This document shows positions 34,616 to 43,991 of a stretch of 64,000 nucleotides of DNA, in pieces. Each line of letters starts with the position of its first letter. Within the stretch, counting starts at the first letter, position 1. The DNA is taken from positions 1 to 64,000 of the forward strand of contig JBJXGV010000065.1 of NCBI GenBank assembly GCA_046160485.1, read 5' to 3'. The notes beneath the pieces were generated by a model. It saw only the letters and a list, made by a program, of their open reading frames with translations, was not told the origin of the DNA and did no database searches. The translations under genes were made by a program, and so were the position numbers. This stretch comes from JBJXGV01 sp046160485 (GTDB lineage: Bacteria > Orphanbacterota > Orphanbacteria > JBJXGV01).

Positions 34616-35758
34616 CTAGCTGGCCTTGCAATGAAGCATTCGCTCGAGAGCCAGACGAGCGTCCCGCGCCACCGCTTCAGGAACGTGAATCCAGTGGATC
34701 AACTTCCCTTCGAGCGCCCCCTCGAGGCTTCGCATCAGGTCCGCCGCGTCGATGCGGAACATCGTCGAACAGTTGCACGCGTAGGGCGAGAGCGTCGTGA
34801 TGAACTTGTCGGGATGCGCCGCGGCGAGCCGGGCGACGAGATGGTGTTCGGTGCCGATCGCCCACGACGACCCCGCCGGCGCGGCGTCGACCGTGCGGAT
34901 GATGTGCGAGGTCGATCCGACCGAATCCGCCTGCTGCACCGTTTCGAACTCACACTCCGGATGAACGAGGATCTGGATGCCCGGATACTTCTTTCGGAAA
35001 AGCTCGACGTACTGCGGCTGAAAGTTTTGATGCACGCTGCAATGGCCGCGCCACAGGATGATCTTCGCCTTCGCATACGCGGCCTCGGCCGCGCCGCCGG
35101 CGTCCGCGTGCGGATCCCAGAGCGGCATCGCATCCAGAGGCAGCCCCATCGCGAAACCGGTGTTGCGTCCGAGGTGCTGATCCGGAAGGAAGAGAATCTT
35201 GTCGCCTTGCTCGAACGCCCAGCGAAAAACCTGCGCCGCGTTCGACGACGTGCACGCCGCGCCGCCGTGCCGCCCGCAGAACGCCTTAATCTCCGCCGTC
35301 GAGTTCATGTACGTGATCGGAATGATGCGCGCGTCGTCGATCGCGGTCAGCGCGTCCCAGCAGTCTTCGACCTGCTCGAGCCCCGCCATGTCCGCCATCG
35401 AGCAGCCGGCCTTCAAGTCGGGAAGCAGCACCTTCTGCTTCGGCCCCGTGAGGATGTCAGCCGTTTCCGCCATGAAATGCACGCCGCAGAAAATGATGAA
35501 CTCGGCGTCGACGACCTTCGACGCTTCGACGGAGAGCCCGTACGAGTCGCCGGTGCGATCGGCCCAGCGAAACACTTCGTCCTTCTGGTAGTGGTGCCCG
35601 AGAATGAGCGCGCGCGCGCCGAGGCGCTCCTTCGCGCTCGCGATGCGCCGCTGAATCTCGTCGTCGGGAATCTCGTCGGCGGGCGGGCGCGCGAGAACGT
35701 GAATCGCGCGCGGCTCGGCCGTTTCGCGAACGGTCGCAATTTTCATCGGTGTCGACAT
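34616..35758 (-). CDS. nadA: Quinolinate synthase A
   Basis: A 380-residue [4Fe-4S] enzyme condensing iminoaspartate with dihydroxyacetone phosphate in de novo NAD synthesis. The three cluster cysteines are visible in LKAGCSMADMAG, WRGHCSVHQNF and SPYACNCSTMF. LGHHYQKDEVFRWAD and FCGVHFMAETADIL are typical substrate-site segments. Start ATG 35758 is two bases after the A-type carrier gene, so the message encodes cysteine desulfurase, Fe-S carrier and this Fe-S enzyme in order. NadB and NadC are not in the window. Confidence 0.95.
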   Translation of the reverse strand: MSTPMKIATVRETAEPRAIHVLARPPADEIPDDEIQRRIASAKERLGARALILGHHYQKDEVFRWADRTGDSYGLSVEASKVVDAEFIIFCGVHFMAETADILTGPKQKVLLPDLKAGCSMADMAGLEQVEDCWDALTAIDDARIIPITYMNSTAEIKAFCGRHGGAACTSSNAAQVFRWAFEQGDKILFLPDQHLGRNTGFAMGLPLDAMPLWDPHADAGGAAEAAYAKAKIILWRGHCSVHQNFQPQYVELFRKKYPGIQILVHPECEFETVQQADSVGSTSHIIRTVDAAPAGSSWAIGTEHHLVARLAAAHPDKFITTLSPYACNCSTMFRIDAADLMRSLEGALEGKLIHWIHVPEAVARDARLALERMLHCKAS

Positions 35759-35760
35759 CG

Positions 35761-36084
35761 TCAGACGGAGAACGACTGCCCGCAAGAGCAGGAGCTGTTG
35801 GCGTTCGGATTCTTGAACTCGAATCCCTTACCGTTGAGGCCGCCGCTGAAGTCGAGTTCCATTCCGCGAAGGTAGACGTAGCTCTTGGGATCGACGGCGA
35901 CGCGCAGTCCGTCGTACTCGAAGATATTGTCCTTTTCTACGACTTGCGTATCGAAATCGAGATCGTAGAGAAAGCCGGTGCATCCGCCGCCCTTCACCTT
36001 CAGGCGGAGCGCCAGATCCGGCCGGCCATCCTTGTCGCGCAATCGCTTCGCCTCGGCGACAGCGCTCGGCGTCAACACCACCAT
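35761..36084 (-). CDS. A-type iron-sulfur carrier protein (IscA/ErpA family)
   Basis: A 107-residue Fe-S carrier with the three family cysteines: KGGGCTGFLYDL (HesB-type) and SSCSCG near the end. AAGGAGG precedes ATG 36084. It is encoded 10 bases after the cysteine desulfurase and 2 bases before nadA, whose cluster it could supply. Length and motif spacing are normal. Confidence 0.94.
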   Translation of the reverse strand: MVVLTPSAVAEAKRLRDKDGRPDLALRLKVKGGGCTGFLYDLDFDTQVVEKDNIFEYDGLRVAVDPKSYVYLRGMELDFSGGLNGKGFEFKNPNANSSCSCGQSFSV

Positions 36085-36094
36085 GACATCCTCC

Positions 36095-37348
36095 TTACGA
36101 AACGCCCTGCGGCGATTCGGTAATCCCGGTCGCGGCTCGCCCCGGCAGCACGCCGCCCGCGCCGCGCGCGCGTTCGGCGTCCGGCTCGTAGAGCGGCGAC
36201 ATCTCCCGCAGGCGCGTGACAACCGTGGCGATCTTCTCGATCACGTAGTCGGTTTCTTGTTCGGTGTTGAAGCGGCCGAGGCCGAAGCGCACCGACGAGT
36301 GCGCAAGCTCGTTGCCGCGGCCGAGGGCGCGCAGCACGTGCGACGGCTCAAGGCTCGCCGACGTGCACGCCGACCCGGAAGAGACCGCGACGTCGTCCAT
36401 CGCCATGAGCATCGATTCTCCTTCGACGCACGCAAACGAAAGATTGAGGTTATTCGGCAGGCGCGCGTCGAGCGAACCGTTGAGATAGACGCCGTCGAGC
36501 CGCGCGCAAATCCCGGCATACAGGCGGTCGCGAAGGCGCGCGAGCCTCGGGCCCTCGTCGGGCATCATCTCGCTCGAGATCCGGCACGCGGCGCCGAGCG
36601 CGACGATCCCGGGTACATTCAGCGTCCCGCTGCGCAGCCCGCGCTCCTGCCCCCCGCCTTCGAGCATCGGCGCTAAGCGCACGCGCGGCTCGCGCCGCCG
36701 AACGTAGAGCGCGCCGACCCCTTTCGGGCCGTACATCTTGTGCGCCGAGAGCGAGAGCAGATCGATTCCCATCGACTCGACATCGATCGCGATCTTGCCG
36801 ACGGCCTGCGTTGCGTCGGTGTGAAACAAGACGCCGCGTTCCTTGGCGAGCCGCCCGATTTCGGCGAGCGGGTGCAGCACGCCGATCTCGTTGTTCGCGG
36901 CCATGAGCGTGATGAGAATCGTCTGCGGCGTGACGGCGGCGCGCAAATCATCGAGCGAGATGCGCCCGTCGCCGTCGACCGCGAGCCATACGACGTCGAC
37001 ACCCTCTTTCTCGAGGCGCTTCAGCGGATCGATGACGGCCTTGTGCTCGGTCACCGCGGTCACGATGCGGCGCCCCTTTTCGCGCGCCTGCGCCGCGACG
37101 CCCTTGATCGCGAGGTTGTTCGACTCCGTCGCGCCGCTCGTGAAGACGATCTCCTTCTCGGAGGCGCCAATCGCGCGAGCGACCTCGTCGCGCGCCGCGT
37201 CCACCGCCTCTTCGGCGCGCCACCCGAACGCGTGATGCTTACTCGACGCGTTGCCGAAGTTCTCCGCAAGAAACGGCAGCATCGCGTCGAGCACACGCGG
37301 ATCGACCGGCGTGGTCGCATGGTTATCCATGTAAATGGGCAATTTCAT
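36095..37348 (-). CDS. iscS: Cysteine desulfurase (IscS/NifS family)
   Basis: A 417-residue PLP enzyme that releases sulfur from cysteine. Signatures are YMDNHATTPVDPRVL, FTSGATESNNLAIKG, the His in VTEHKAVIDP, the PLP lysine in SLSAHKMYGPKGVG and the catalytic cysteine loop SSGSACTSASLEPSHVL. The extended Cys loop marks group I. The last 25 residues are Gly/Ala-rich and not conserved. It heads a desulfurase-carrier-nadA unit; no IscU scaffold or IscR regulator is nearby, so sulfur supply for NAD synthesis is a plausible dedicated job (NifS/NadA pairing is known in other bacteria). Confidence 0.95.
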   Translation of the reverse strand: MKLPIYMDNHATTPVDPRVLDAMLPFLAENFGNASSKHHAFGWRAEEAVDAARDEVARAIGASEKEIVFTSGATESNNLAIKGVAAQAREKGRRIVTAVTEHKAVIDPLKRLEKEGVDVVWLAVDGDGRISLDDLRAAVTPQTILITLMAANNEIGVLHPLAEIGRLAKERGVLFHTDATQAVGKIAIDVESMGIDLLSLSAHKMYGPKGVGALYVRRREPRVRLAPMLEGGGQERGLRSGTLNVPGIVALGAACRISSEMMPDEGPRLARLRDRLYAGICARLDGVYLNGSLDARLPNNLNLSFACVEGESMLMAMDDVAVSSGSACTSASLEPSHVLRALGRGNELAHSSVRFGLGRFNTEQETDYVIEKIATVVTRLREMSPLYEPDAERARGAGGVLPGRAATGITESPQGVS

Positions 37349-37426
37349 AGGGAATCAGGTTAGTCCGGCCAGACGAGAGAATCAAGTAGCGGGGCGCCCC
37401 GTGTGCGCGGGAAGCCCCGCACGCCG

Positions 37427-37840
37427 TTACTCGTCGAGTTCCGCGATCGGCTGGCGCCCCGTGAAGCCGGTGTTGAGTTCGTGCCAGTGCGCGATGCCGG
37501 TTTCGCCGAGCTTCCAGCAGAGAAAGATGAGGCGGCCGCCTCGCACGGAGTAGAAATCGACGAGCCCCTGATTGATGTCTTTCACGAAGCAGCCGTAGGC
37601 CTGGATCTCACGGATGCGTGCGTCGAGTTCGGCGACGAGGCTCTCGGTCGCTCGTTTGCGCGTCATGTACTCGATGTGCTCGGGGCTACCATTTTCGCGA
37701 GCGCCGATCAGATCCAAGACCGCGATGCCGTCTTGGTCGCGAACGATGCGCGCGACGAGATCCCGCAGCCCTTCGAGCTGCTTCGACAATTCCGGCAGAA
37801 GAGAGTTGGCTTCCTCGAGCGAGAAGATGCGAATTCCCAC
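37427..37840 (-). CDS. DUF2203 family protein
   Basis: A 137-residue protein with the DUF2203 pattern: FSLEEANSLLPEL at the start, a long helical region, GCFVKDINQGLVDFYS, and the end FLCWKLGETGIAHWHEL. GTG 37840 is preferred because it places the conserved start at the N-terminus and has a GGGGGA site before it; an ATG at 37885 is possible. It precedes the cysteine desulfurase by 78 bases, which contain a GCGGGGC/GCCCCGC hairpin. Function unknown. Confidence 0.8.
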   Translation of the reverse strand: MGIRIFSLEEANSLLPELSKQLEGLRDLVARIVRDQDGIAVLDLIGARENGSPEHIEYMTRKRATESLVAELDARIREIQAYGCFVKDINQGLVDFYSVRGGRLIFLCWKLGETGIAHWHELNTGFTGRQPIAELDE

Positions 37841-37885
37841 GATGCGTCCCCCATTCTCGTGATCGATGCCGAGTTCCGGCGACAT

Positions 37886-38257
37886 TCTAGAAATCGCTTC
37901 TGAAATTGTCAAAGCGAACACCGCTCGAAGCCGGCTCGTCGATGAAACAAGACGCGCCATCTGCGCAGGCGTTGATCATCACGCGCGGCGGCGAACGGCG
38001 CGTAGGCGTGCAAACGATGCGAGCTTCCGCCGAAGATCCGCCAACTCTTTTCCGAGCCGGGCAGCGCGCACGGTGGCGCGGATGCTGCAGAAGGGCTGCC
38101 GAGCGCGTCGCGGGATGTGTGGAAGCGGGGATGTGGACGCGCGTGCCGAAACCGTGTGGAAGGGCTGGCCCTCGGGTCGCGGTGCGGACGGGAAATCGGT
38201 GACGGCGAAGTCTTTGGCATAGACGCAGGCGACACGGACCGTCTGGCCTTGGAAGAG
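37886..38257 (+). other. Region without a convincing gene; candidate structured RNA or leader
   Basis: About 370 bases lie between the DUF2203 gene (leftward) and a terminator at 38258. Short open frames here have no ribosome site and no recognisable protein. The segment TGTGGA recurs three times (near 38118, 38132 and 38156). I searched by eye for tRNA, tmRNA, SRP RNA, RNase P and 6S RNA signatures and found none I can defend. The clean terminator at its right end implies that a rightward transcript ends here. Confidence 0.35.
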
Positions 38258-38283
38258 GGGGGAGCGCAAGCTCCCCCTTTTTT
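38258..38283 (+). terminator. Perfect GNRA-loop rho-independent terminator
   Basis: GGGGGAGC (38258-38265), loop GCAA, then GCTCCCCC (38270-38277), followed by six T residues (38278-38283). It lies only 6 bases before the first possible start codon of the next gene, so it either ends an upstream small transcript or acts as an attenuator for that gene. Confidence 0.85.
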
Positions 38284-38289
38284 CTCGCT

Positions 38290-39426
38290 ATGGCACGCTA
38301 CGCGGTTCTGCGACACTCGCCCCGCGTGAAGACGATCATCCTCACCGTCACGAACGACCTCACCTACGACCGCCGCATGATGCGCATCTGCGAGGCGCTC
38401 GCGACGCGCTATCGCGTCGTCCTCGTGGGCCGGCGCCTGCCGGATTCACCGTCGCTCGATGCGCGCGCTTACGAACAGGTTCGTCTGCGGTGTGTCTTCG
38501 CGCGCGGCAAGATCTTCTATGCCGAGATGAACCTCCGTCTTTTCTTCTACATGCTCGTTCACCGATTCGATCTCGTCTGCTCGATCGACCTCGATACGAT
38601 ACTCGCCGGCTTCGCCGCGAGCCGCCTCAAAGGCAAGCCGCTCGTCTACGATGCGCACGAAATCTTCACGGAGATTCCCGAGCTTGCGCACCGGCCGCTC
38701 GTGCGGAAGGTGTGGCTTGCGATCGAGCGGTTCGTCGTGCCGCGCGTCGCGCACGCGTACACAGTGAACGCGAGCCTCGCGGAGATCTTCCGCGAGCGGT
38801 ACGGGGCGCGCTTCGAGATCATCCGCAACGTACCGCCTCGGCCGCCCGCGACCGCCGCCGGCCCTCGCGGACGCACGATTCTCTATCAAGGGGTGCTCAA
38901 CGTCGGCCGCGGACTCGAAGCGCTCGTCGACGCACTCCCCTCGCTCGACGCGGAGCTCGTCCTCATCGGCGAGGGCGACATCTCGGACGCGTTGCGCGCG
39001 CAGGTGCAGCGGCTCGGCCTCGAACAACGCGTTCGGTTCGATGGATACGTGCGCCCGTCCGAAATGCCGGATCGCATTCGATCGGCCGCGGTCGCGCTCA
39101 ATCTCCGCGAGCGGCTCGGTCTCAACGACTACTTTTCGCTCGGCAACAAGTTCTTCGACTACATCCACGCCGGCGTGCCGCAGATCACGATGAACTTCCC
39201 CGAGTACGCACGCATCAACGCGGAGCACGAGATCGCCGTGTTGATCGACGACCTGAGCAGCGCGACGATTCGCGGCGCGATCGAGCGCCTTCTCGGCGAC
39301 ACGGCATTCTACGAACGGCTCCGCGCGAACTGCCGCGCGGCGAGCGCGGTCTACAACTGGGAGCACGAGAGCGCGCGGCTCCTCGCGTTCTACGACGGCA
39401 TATTGGGCCCCGTGCGCGAGCGCTAA
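38290..39426 (+). CDS. GT4-family glycosyltransferase
   Basis: A 378-residue GT-B glycosyltransferase. The N-terminal half holds LVYDAHEIFTEIPELAHRP, and the C-terminal donor-binding half holds TILYQGVLNVGRGLEALVDAL, ELVLIGEGD and a shifted EX7E region around KFFDYIHAGVPQITMNFPEY. The start is uncertain: ATG 38290 begins just after a terminator T-run with no ribosome site, while GTG 38326 (VKTIILTVTND) matches family N-termini better but also lacks a clear site. It probably builds a surface polysaccharide or glycolipid. It overlaps the convergent GT39-type gene by 4 bases. Confidence 0.88.
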   Translation: MARYAVLRHSPRVKTIILTVTNDLTYDRRMMRICEALATRYRVVLVGRRLPDSPSLDARAYEQVRLRCVFARGKIFYAEMNLRLFFYMLVHRFDLVCSIDLDTILAGFAASRLKGKPLVYDAHEIFTEIPELAHRPLVRKVWLAIERFVVPRVAHAYTVNASLAEIFRERYGARFEIIRNVPPRPPATAAGPRGRTILYQGVLNVGRGLEALVDALPSLDAELVLIGEGDISDALRAQVQRLGLEQRVRFDGYVRPSEMPDRIRSAAVALNLRERLGLNDYFSLGNKFFDYIHAGVPQITMNFPEYARINAEHEIAVLIDDLSSATIRGAIERLLGDTAFYERLRANCRAASAVYNWEHESARLLAFYDGILGPVRER

Positions 39427-41045
39427 GGGCAGCGCCAGCGGTAGAGCACGCCGAGGCCGTCGAGTTCTTCGCTTCGCTCCGGAGCGCATGACGCGCCCAG
39501 GCGCGCCGCGAGCGCGTCTCGTCCCCCCTGTGTGCCCGCGTGCCGCAACGATGAGAAATAGACGCCGTCTCGAGCGATGCGTTCGTCGATGGGGCGCGCG
39601 TCCACGATCCGCGCGAGAGTCTCCTGAGAGGCGACCAGAACTGCGCAGTCGTCCGGCAGCAACATGAAGACGCGGGGGAAGACACCGCGCGCGGCCGTGT
39701 CGGAGACGAGGGCGGCCGGCGGCGGCGCGAGCCAGCGCGCAAGCGGAAAATCCGACGGCGCGCCGAGCCATGCCCCGATGCCGCTCGAGACGGCGAGCCC
39801 GATCGCGAGCGCGCTGACGAGAAACGCGAGCGATCGACGCCGTGCGCGCGGGGCGAGCACGGGAGCGAAACAGAAGAGCGGCCAGAGCGGGCTTAAGTAG
39901 CGCGCCCCCATCGCGTGCATCGGCGTGATTTGCAAGAGATAGAGACTCGCGAAGCCCGCGAACACGGACGCCAAGAGAATCGCGACCGCGCGAAGCCGAT
40001 CCGGTGCGTTCGTGCGCGCCGCTTCCCCGCTTTCGCCCTCGGGCCGTGACGAATCCGCCGCGAGCGCTGGGGCGCGAGCTGCGTTCAATTTGGCGAGGCG
40101 CGCCGCGGCGACAACGACGACGCCCGCCAGAGCCCCGAACGCGGCGAGGTTGTGAAGGAGCCACGCGGCGGTTTGACGCTCGATGAAAAACGTCGCGATC
40201 GCGACGGGGAGGTGCGTGATGCGATACCGAAAATTAGAGAGAGTGAACGGCTGCTCCGATGGCACGACGGACTGAAACGCATCGAGAAAACGCGGGTGGA
40301 GCATCGCGAAGAGGGCGACACCCGCGAGGGCGCCCGTGGCGAGGATCGCGATGGGGCGCGCGCGAGCACGACCGATTCCAACGAGAAGTCCGCACGCGGC
40401 GAGCGGGATCGCGAAGTGATAGTGCGTCAAGAATCCGCACGCGACGATTGCGGCTATCAGCGCGGAGTCGCCTCCCAATCGCGCGCGCGCGCCGAACATC
40501 GCGCGCACCGTCTGGCCAAAGAGCAGGACACTCCACAACGCAAGAAGCGAGTACTGGCGCGCGTCACCCGCGACGCGGTAGATCGGGCTGACGAGCCAGA
40601 GGAAGAGCACGAGCGCCGCGGCGTCGCGATGCGCCGTGACGTTTCGCGCCAGGCGGAAAAGCGCGAAGCCCGTCGCCGCGGTAATCACGGCGTTGAGCAA
40701 CGGACCCGCCCACACGTTCACGCCGAAGACGAGCACCCAAACGTGAAGCAGCCAGAAGTAGAGCGGAGGGTGAACGTCGTAGCGCGCGAGGTCGCCGCCG
40801 ATGCGCGAAAACTCGAACGGGCGATCGATCGCAAAGAGAGACTTCCAGCGTGCCGCCGGCGTCCACGCACCGATCATCGAGGAGTCCGAAAGCGCGCGTT
40901 CGTAGCGTGCCTGATTTCCGGTCGCGGCGAGATAGCTGATCGTCTCGTCGTGTTCCCAGCAGGTCTTGTGAAGAATCGCTGCCCCGTGCAGCGATGCGGC
41001 GATCAGCACTCCGGCGAGAACGAGCGTTCGCGACGACACGATCAC
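39423..41045 (-). CDS. GT39-type polytopic membrane glycosyltransferase
   Basis: About 540 residues, starting at GTG 41045 or 41039. After the first helix, the luminal motif CWEHDETISYLAATGN carries the acidic pair of GT-C enzymes, and DVHPPLYFWLLHVWVLVFG is the conserved second-loop pattern of this family. About ten hydrophobic helices follow, then a soluble C-terminal segment (LLPDDCAVLVASQETLARI). It is the last gene of the leftward cluster, 67 bases after the GT2 gene. It probably transfers a polyprenyl-linked sugar outside the inner membrane. Acceptor unknown. Confidence 0.82.
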   Translation of the reverse strand: MIVSSRTLVLAGVLIAASLHGAAILHKTCWEHDETISYLAATGNQARYERALSDSSMIGAWTPAARWKSLFAIDRPFEFSRIGGDLARYDVHPPLYFWLLHVWVLVFGVNVWAGPLLNAVITAATGFALFRLARNVTAHRDAAALVLFLWLVSPIYRVAGDARQYSLLALWSVLLFGQTVRAMFGARARLGGDSALIAAIVACGFLTHYHFAIPLAACGLLVGIGRARARPIAILATGALAGVALFAMLHPRFLDAFQSVVPSEQPFTLSNFRYRITHLPVAIATFFIERQTAAWLLHNLAAFGALAGVVVVAAARLAKLNAARAPALAADSSRPEGESGEAARTNAPDRLRAVAILLASVFAGFASLYLLQITPMHAMGARYLSPLWPLFCFAPVLAPRARRRSLAFLVSALAIGLAVSSGIGAWLGAPSDFPLARWLAPPPAALVSDTAARGVFPRVFMLLPDDCAVLVASQETLARIVDARPIDERIARDGVYFSSLRHAGTQGGRDALAARLGASCAPERSEELDGLGVLYRWRCP

Positions 41046-41112
41046 GAGCGAACGGCCCTCGCGAGCGCGCGTGCGTGCGCGTTTGCGCCGGAGGGGCGCG
41101 GCGTCGCTCGCC

Positions 41113-42045
41113 TCACAGCGGTCGTTGCAGTCCGAGCAGGTAGTGGTACTGCACGAGGTAGTCGAGCGCGGCATCCGTCACGGGGCCGAGCGAACCGCGC
41201 GCGATCGGCTTCACGAGCGCGCACACCGCCGGATTGAAGACCGCGCGCCACGCGACGCGCTCGAGGTTGAGAGCGAGCGGGTCCCCCGCGCGCGGCGGCT
41301 CGAAACGCGTGAACCCGAGGGCAGCCTTCGCGTGCGGATGCTTGCGAAAGAAGTACGGAAGCGACGACTGAGCAGCGAGCAGCTTCTTGCTCAACACCTC
41401 GTCGAGAGTGTGCGGATGAATGTGAAGCGAGCGCGCCTCCTCGACGAACTCGAATGCAACGCCGCGCTCCTTCTCGAGCCGCCACGCAAGTTCGAGATCC
41501 TCGAACCCGTAGTGGACGAAGTTCTCGTCGAAGCCGCCGATCGCGGTGAGATCGGCGCGCGCCACCGACGCATTGTTCGTGCTGAAGTACTTCCACGGCA
41601 GCGGCCCGCGCGATCGAATCTTTTGAGCGCCGCGCGTCGACATGTACCGATCGATCGGCGCGACGGTGATCTCCGGGTGATTCACGACGTTGCCGATGCC
41701 CGCGACGCGTCGGCCGCCGCGAGCGTGGAGCGCGCGATGCGCCGTAAGAAACCGCCCCGCCGCTTCCATGTCGTCGTCGAGGAACACCACGAGATCGCCG
41801 GTCGCCGCCGCGATGCCGCGATTGCGCGCCGCGGCGCGCCCACGATTCTCCTCTTGGCGAACCACGCGCAGCGCGAATGGCCACTGCCGCGACCCGAGGA
41901 AGCGCGGCGTGTCGTCCGTCGAGGCGTCGTCGACGACGACCGCCTCGAAGCTCGACGGATCCGCATCCTGCGCGGCAAGCGACGCGAGCGTGCGTTCGAG
42001 CAGGCGCACCTTGTTTCGCGTCGGCATGACGATGGAGATCCTCAT
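41113..42045 (-). CDS. GT2-family glycosyltransferase
   Basis: A 310-residue GT-A enzyme. ISIVMPTRNKVRLLERTL opens the domain. Nucleotide-sugar and metal motifs are VVVDDASTDDTP and LVVFLDDDME, and the acceptor motif is GGFDENFVHYGFEDLELAWRL (ED in the place of the catalytic base). The C-terminal 60 residues contain no strong membrane helix. Its ATG overlaps the stop of the membrane TPR protein (ATGA). It probably adds one sugar to a lipid or glycan made by the cluster. Confidence 0.92.
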   Translation of the reverse strand: MRISIVMPTRNKVRLLERTLASLAAQDADPSSFEAVVVDDASTDDTPRFLGSRQWPFALRVVRQEENRGRAAARNRGIAAATGDLVVFLDDDMEAAGRFLTAHRALHARGGRRVAGIGNVVNHPEITVAPIDRYMSTRGAQKIRSRGPLPWKYFSTNNASVARADLTAIGGFDENFVHYGFEDLELAWRLEKERGVAFEFVEEARSLHIHPHTLDEVLSKKLLAAQSSLPYFFRKHPHAKAALGFTRFEPPRAGDPLALNLERVAWRAVFNPAVCALVKPIARGSLGPVTDAALDYLVQYHYLLGLQRPL

Positions 42046-43991
42046 CGCGTACTCCCCTCGGCGTTCGCTCGCCGCCGGCTTTCGCGCAGCATCTCGCCGA
42101 TGTCGCTGTTCGCCGGCAAAAGCAGCGACGCCTTCTCGAGAGCGTCGGCAGCCTCGGCGTAGCGCGCCAGGTCGAAAAGCGCCGCGCCGAGGTTGCGAAG
42201 CGCGAACGCGTCGCCGCGCGCGAGCCGCACGGCGTGACGCGCAGCGTCAAGCGCACCCGCTGCGTCGCGCACCGCAAGCCGCGCGAACGCGAGGTTGTTC
42301 CACACTACCGGATCGTGCGGGCGAATCGCCGCGGCGCGCGTCAACGCTTCCGCTGCGCGCGCCGCGTCGCCCGTGCGAAGCCGCAAGAGCCCGAGCCCGA
42401 AGAGCGCATGGTACGGATGCGGACTCGACGACGCGCGCTCGTACTCGGCCAGAGCGATCGCGAGCGAATCGTCCGGGATCGCCGATGGATCGCGCCGCGG
42501 ATCCGCGACGAGCGAGACGTCGCGCGCAATCACCGCGCGATGCGCCGGAAGGTCGCGCGCCCACACCATCGCGGCGTCGTCCCAATACACGAGCGCCCAG
42601 TCGGGCGCCTCCGCGATCGCAGCAGTGAGCGGGTCGTCGCCGAGCCCGCCGCTCTCCGATTCGAGGATCGCGTACGTAAGGCCGCGCTCGTCGAGCGTGC
42701 GGCGCCACGGCGTCCGCACGAGCGTCTCGTTGACGTCGACATAGACATCGAGCCTCCCGTCGGCGAAGACCTTGCGCTCCGGCCAGAATCGCCAGATCAG
42801 GTAGCCGCCGAACCCGGGCGAGTTCGCCATCTTCCCCTCGAGACCCGCGCGCTCGGCGTAGTTCGACGCCGCGATCGGGAAGAGCGCCTCGTTCACGCCG
42901 CCGCCGAAGCGGTAAAAGATCGGGTTGATGACGTGTCCGCCCGCGTGGAGCGCGACGAGCGCGCCGGCAAGCGCGAGCGCCGCGGCCACGCGCACACGCG
43001 GCGCCAGTCGCACCCGCGCCGCGGCGGCGTCGAAGAGAAGCGCAAGCGGCACCGCCGCCGCGATGGCGAACTCGCCGATCGAACGGTTGGATCGAAACGC
43101 AAGGTACGCGAGCGGCACGAGCGGCAGGAGCCGCTCCGGCCCCGCGGCGCGCCAAAACGTGAGCGCAAGCGCCGCCACGAGTGCTGCGAGCACGAAGAAC
43201 AGCGGGAACTGATGAAGCCGCGGCGGGAACCACTCGCCGTTGCGCACGACTTGAAGCGCGCGCTCGTTGATGGCGGGATAGAGGTGAGCGTCGATGCCGT
43301 TCGGATTGATGAGCGTCGCCACCGCCGAGAGCGCGAAGAGGATCGCGACCCGCCGCGCCGACGGCGACCACGCGCCCAGACGCGCGCGCGCGCCGCACAC
43401 CGCGGCGATCGCGAAGAAGACCGGGAACACCATCAAGCCGAACAGAAAGCCGCCGTGGAAGTTCACCCACGCGAGCAGAATGAGGGGGATCACGAAATCG
43501 CGACGGACGAGCCGTTCTTCAGGGCGTGCGACGATGCGCGCGAGCATTGCGAGCAAGAGCGGCAGAAACAGAAACGTCGCCAAGTGCGGACGCTCGAAGA
43601 AACGAAATCGCGCCGCCGCGAGCGCGAGCGCGATCGCCGCGAACGCGGCCGGCGCCGAAGCACCGGCGCGGCGCGCGAGCACCCAGAGAAGCGCCGCGAG
43701 CCCCGCCACGACCGCGCACTTCCCGATCACGACGCCGCGCAATCCCGCCGCCCGCGACGCGAGGGCGATCACGACATCGCTCGCCCACGAGTGCGTGATC
43801 CAGTAGTGGCCTTCGGCGAGATGCGAGAACGGATCGATGCGCGGGATGCGTGCGGTGTCGAGGATGATCTCGCCCGTGCGGATGTGCCACCACACGTCGT
43901 TGTCGCAAATCTGAAAGTACCCGGCGAGGAAGGCGAGCGCGATGAGAAGCGGAAGGAAGAGCGATGGGCCGCGCCGCCCGGCGGCGTCCAA
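42042..43991 (-). CDS. Polytopic membrane protein with C-terminal TPRs (paralogue of 55852-57921)
   Basis: A 649-residue protein. Many membrane helices (about 10-390) start with the motif DNDVWWHIRTGEIILDTARIP and ITHSWASDVVIALASRAA. A soluble part holding GFGGYLIWRFWPERKVFADGRLDVY follows, then TPR-like helices (about 545-640). The same order and motifs occur in the gene at 55852-57921. The layout resembles uncharacterised GT-C-like integral membrane proteins. It starts at TTG 43991, just after the NYN gene stop, with AAAGGAAG upstream. A role in glycan or lipid assembly is inferred only from the company it keeps. Confidence 0.8.
   Translation of the reverse strand: MDAAGRRGPSLFLPLLIALAFLAGYFQICDNDVWWHIRTGEIILDTARIPRIDPFSHLAEGHYWITHSWASDVVIALASRAAGLRGVVIGKCAVVAGLAALLWVLARRAGASAPAAFAAIALALAAARFRFFERPHLATFLFLPLLLAMLARIVARPEERLVRRDFVIPLILLAWVNFHGGFLFGLMVFPVFFAIAAVCGARARLGAWSPSARRVAILFALSAVATLINPNGIDAHLYPAINERALQVVRNGEWFPPRLHQFPLFFVLAALVAALALTFWRAAGPERLLPLVPLAYLAFRSNRSIGEFAIAAAVPLALLFDAAAARVRLAPRVRVAAALALAGALVALHAGGHVINPIFYRFGGGVNEALFPIAASNYAERAGLEGKMANSPGFGGYLIWRFWPERKVFADGRLDVYVDVNETLVRTPWRRTLDERGLTYAILESESGGLGDDPLTAAIAEAPDWALVYWDDAAMVWARDLPAHRAVIARDVSLVADPRRDPSAIPDDSLAIALAEYERASSSPHPYHALFGLGLLRLRTGDAARAAEALTRAAAIRPHDPVVWNNLAFARLAVRDAAGALDAARHAVRLARGDAFALRNLGAALFDLARYAEAADALEKASLLLPANSDIGEMLRESRRRANAEGSTR

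Noticed and set aside
38110..38160. Three TGTGGA copies as DnaA boxes of an origin
   Set aside because: They do not match TTATCCACA beyond six bases, the region is not AT-rich, and no dnaA or dnaN gene is nearby.
37909..38316. Short open frames on both strands in the gene-free stretch
   Set aside because: No ribosome site, no conserved-looking sequence, and they would run through the terminator.
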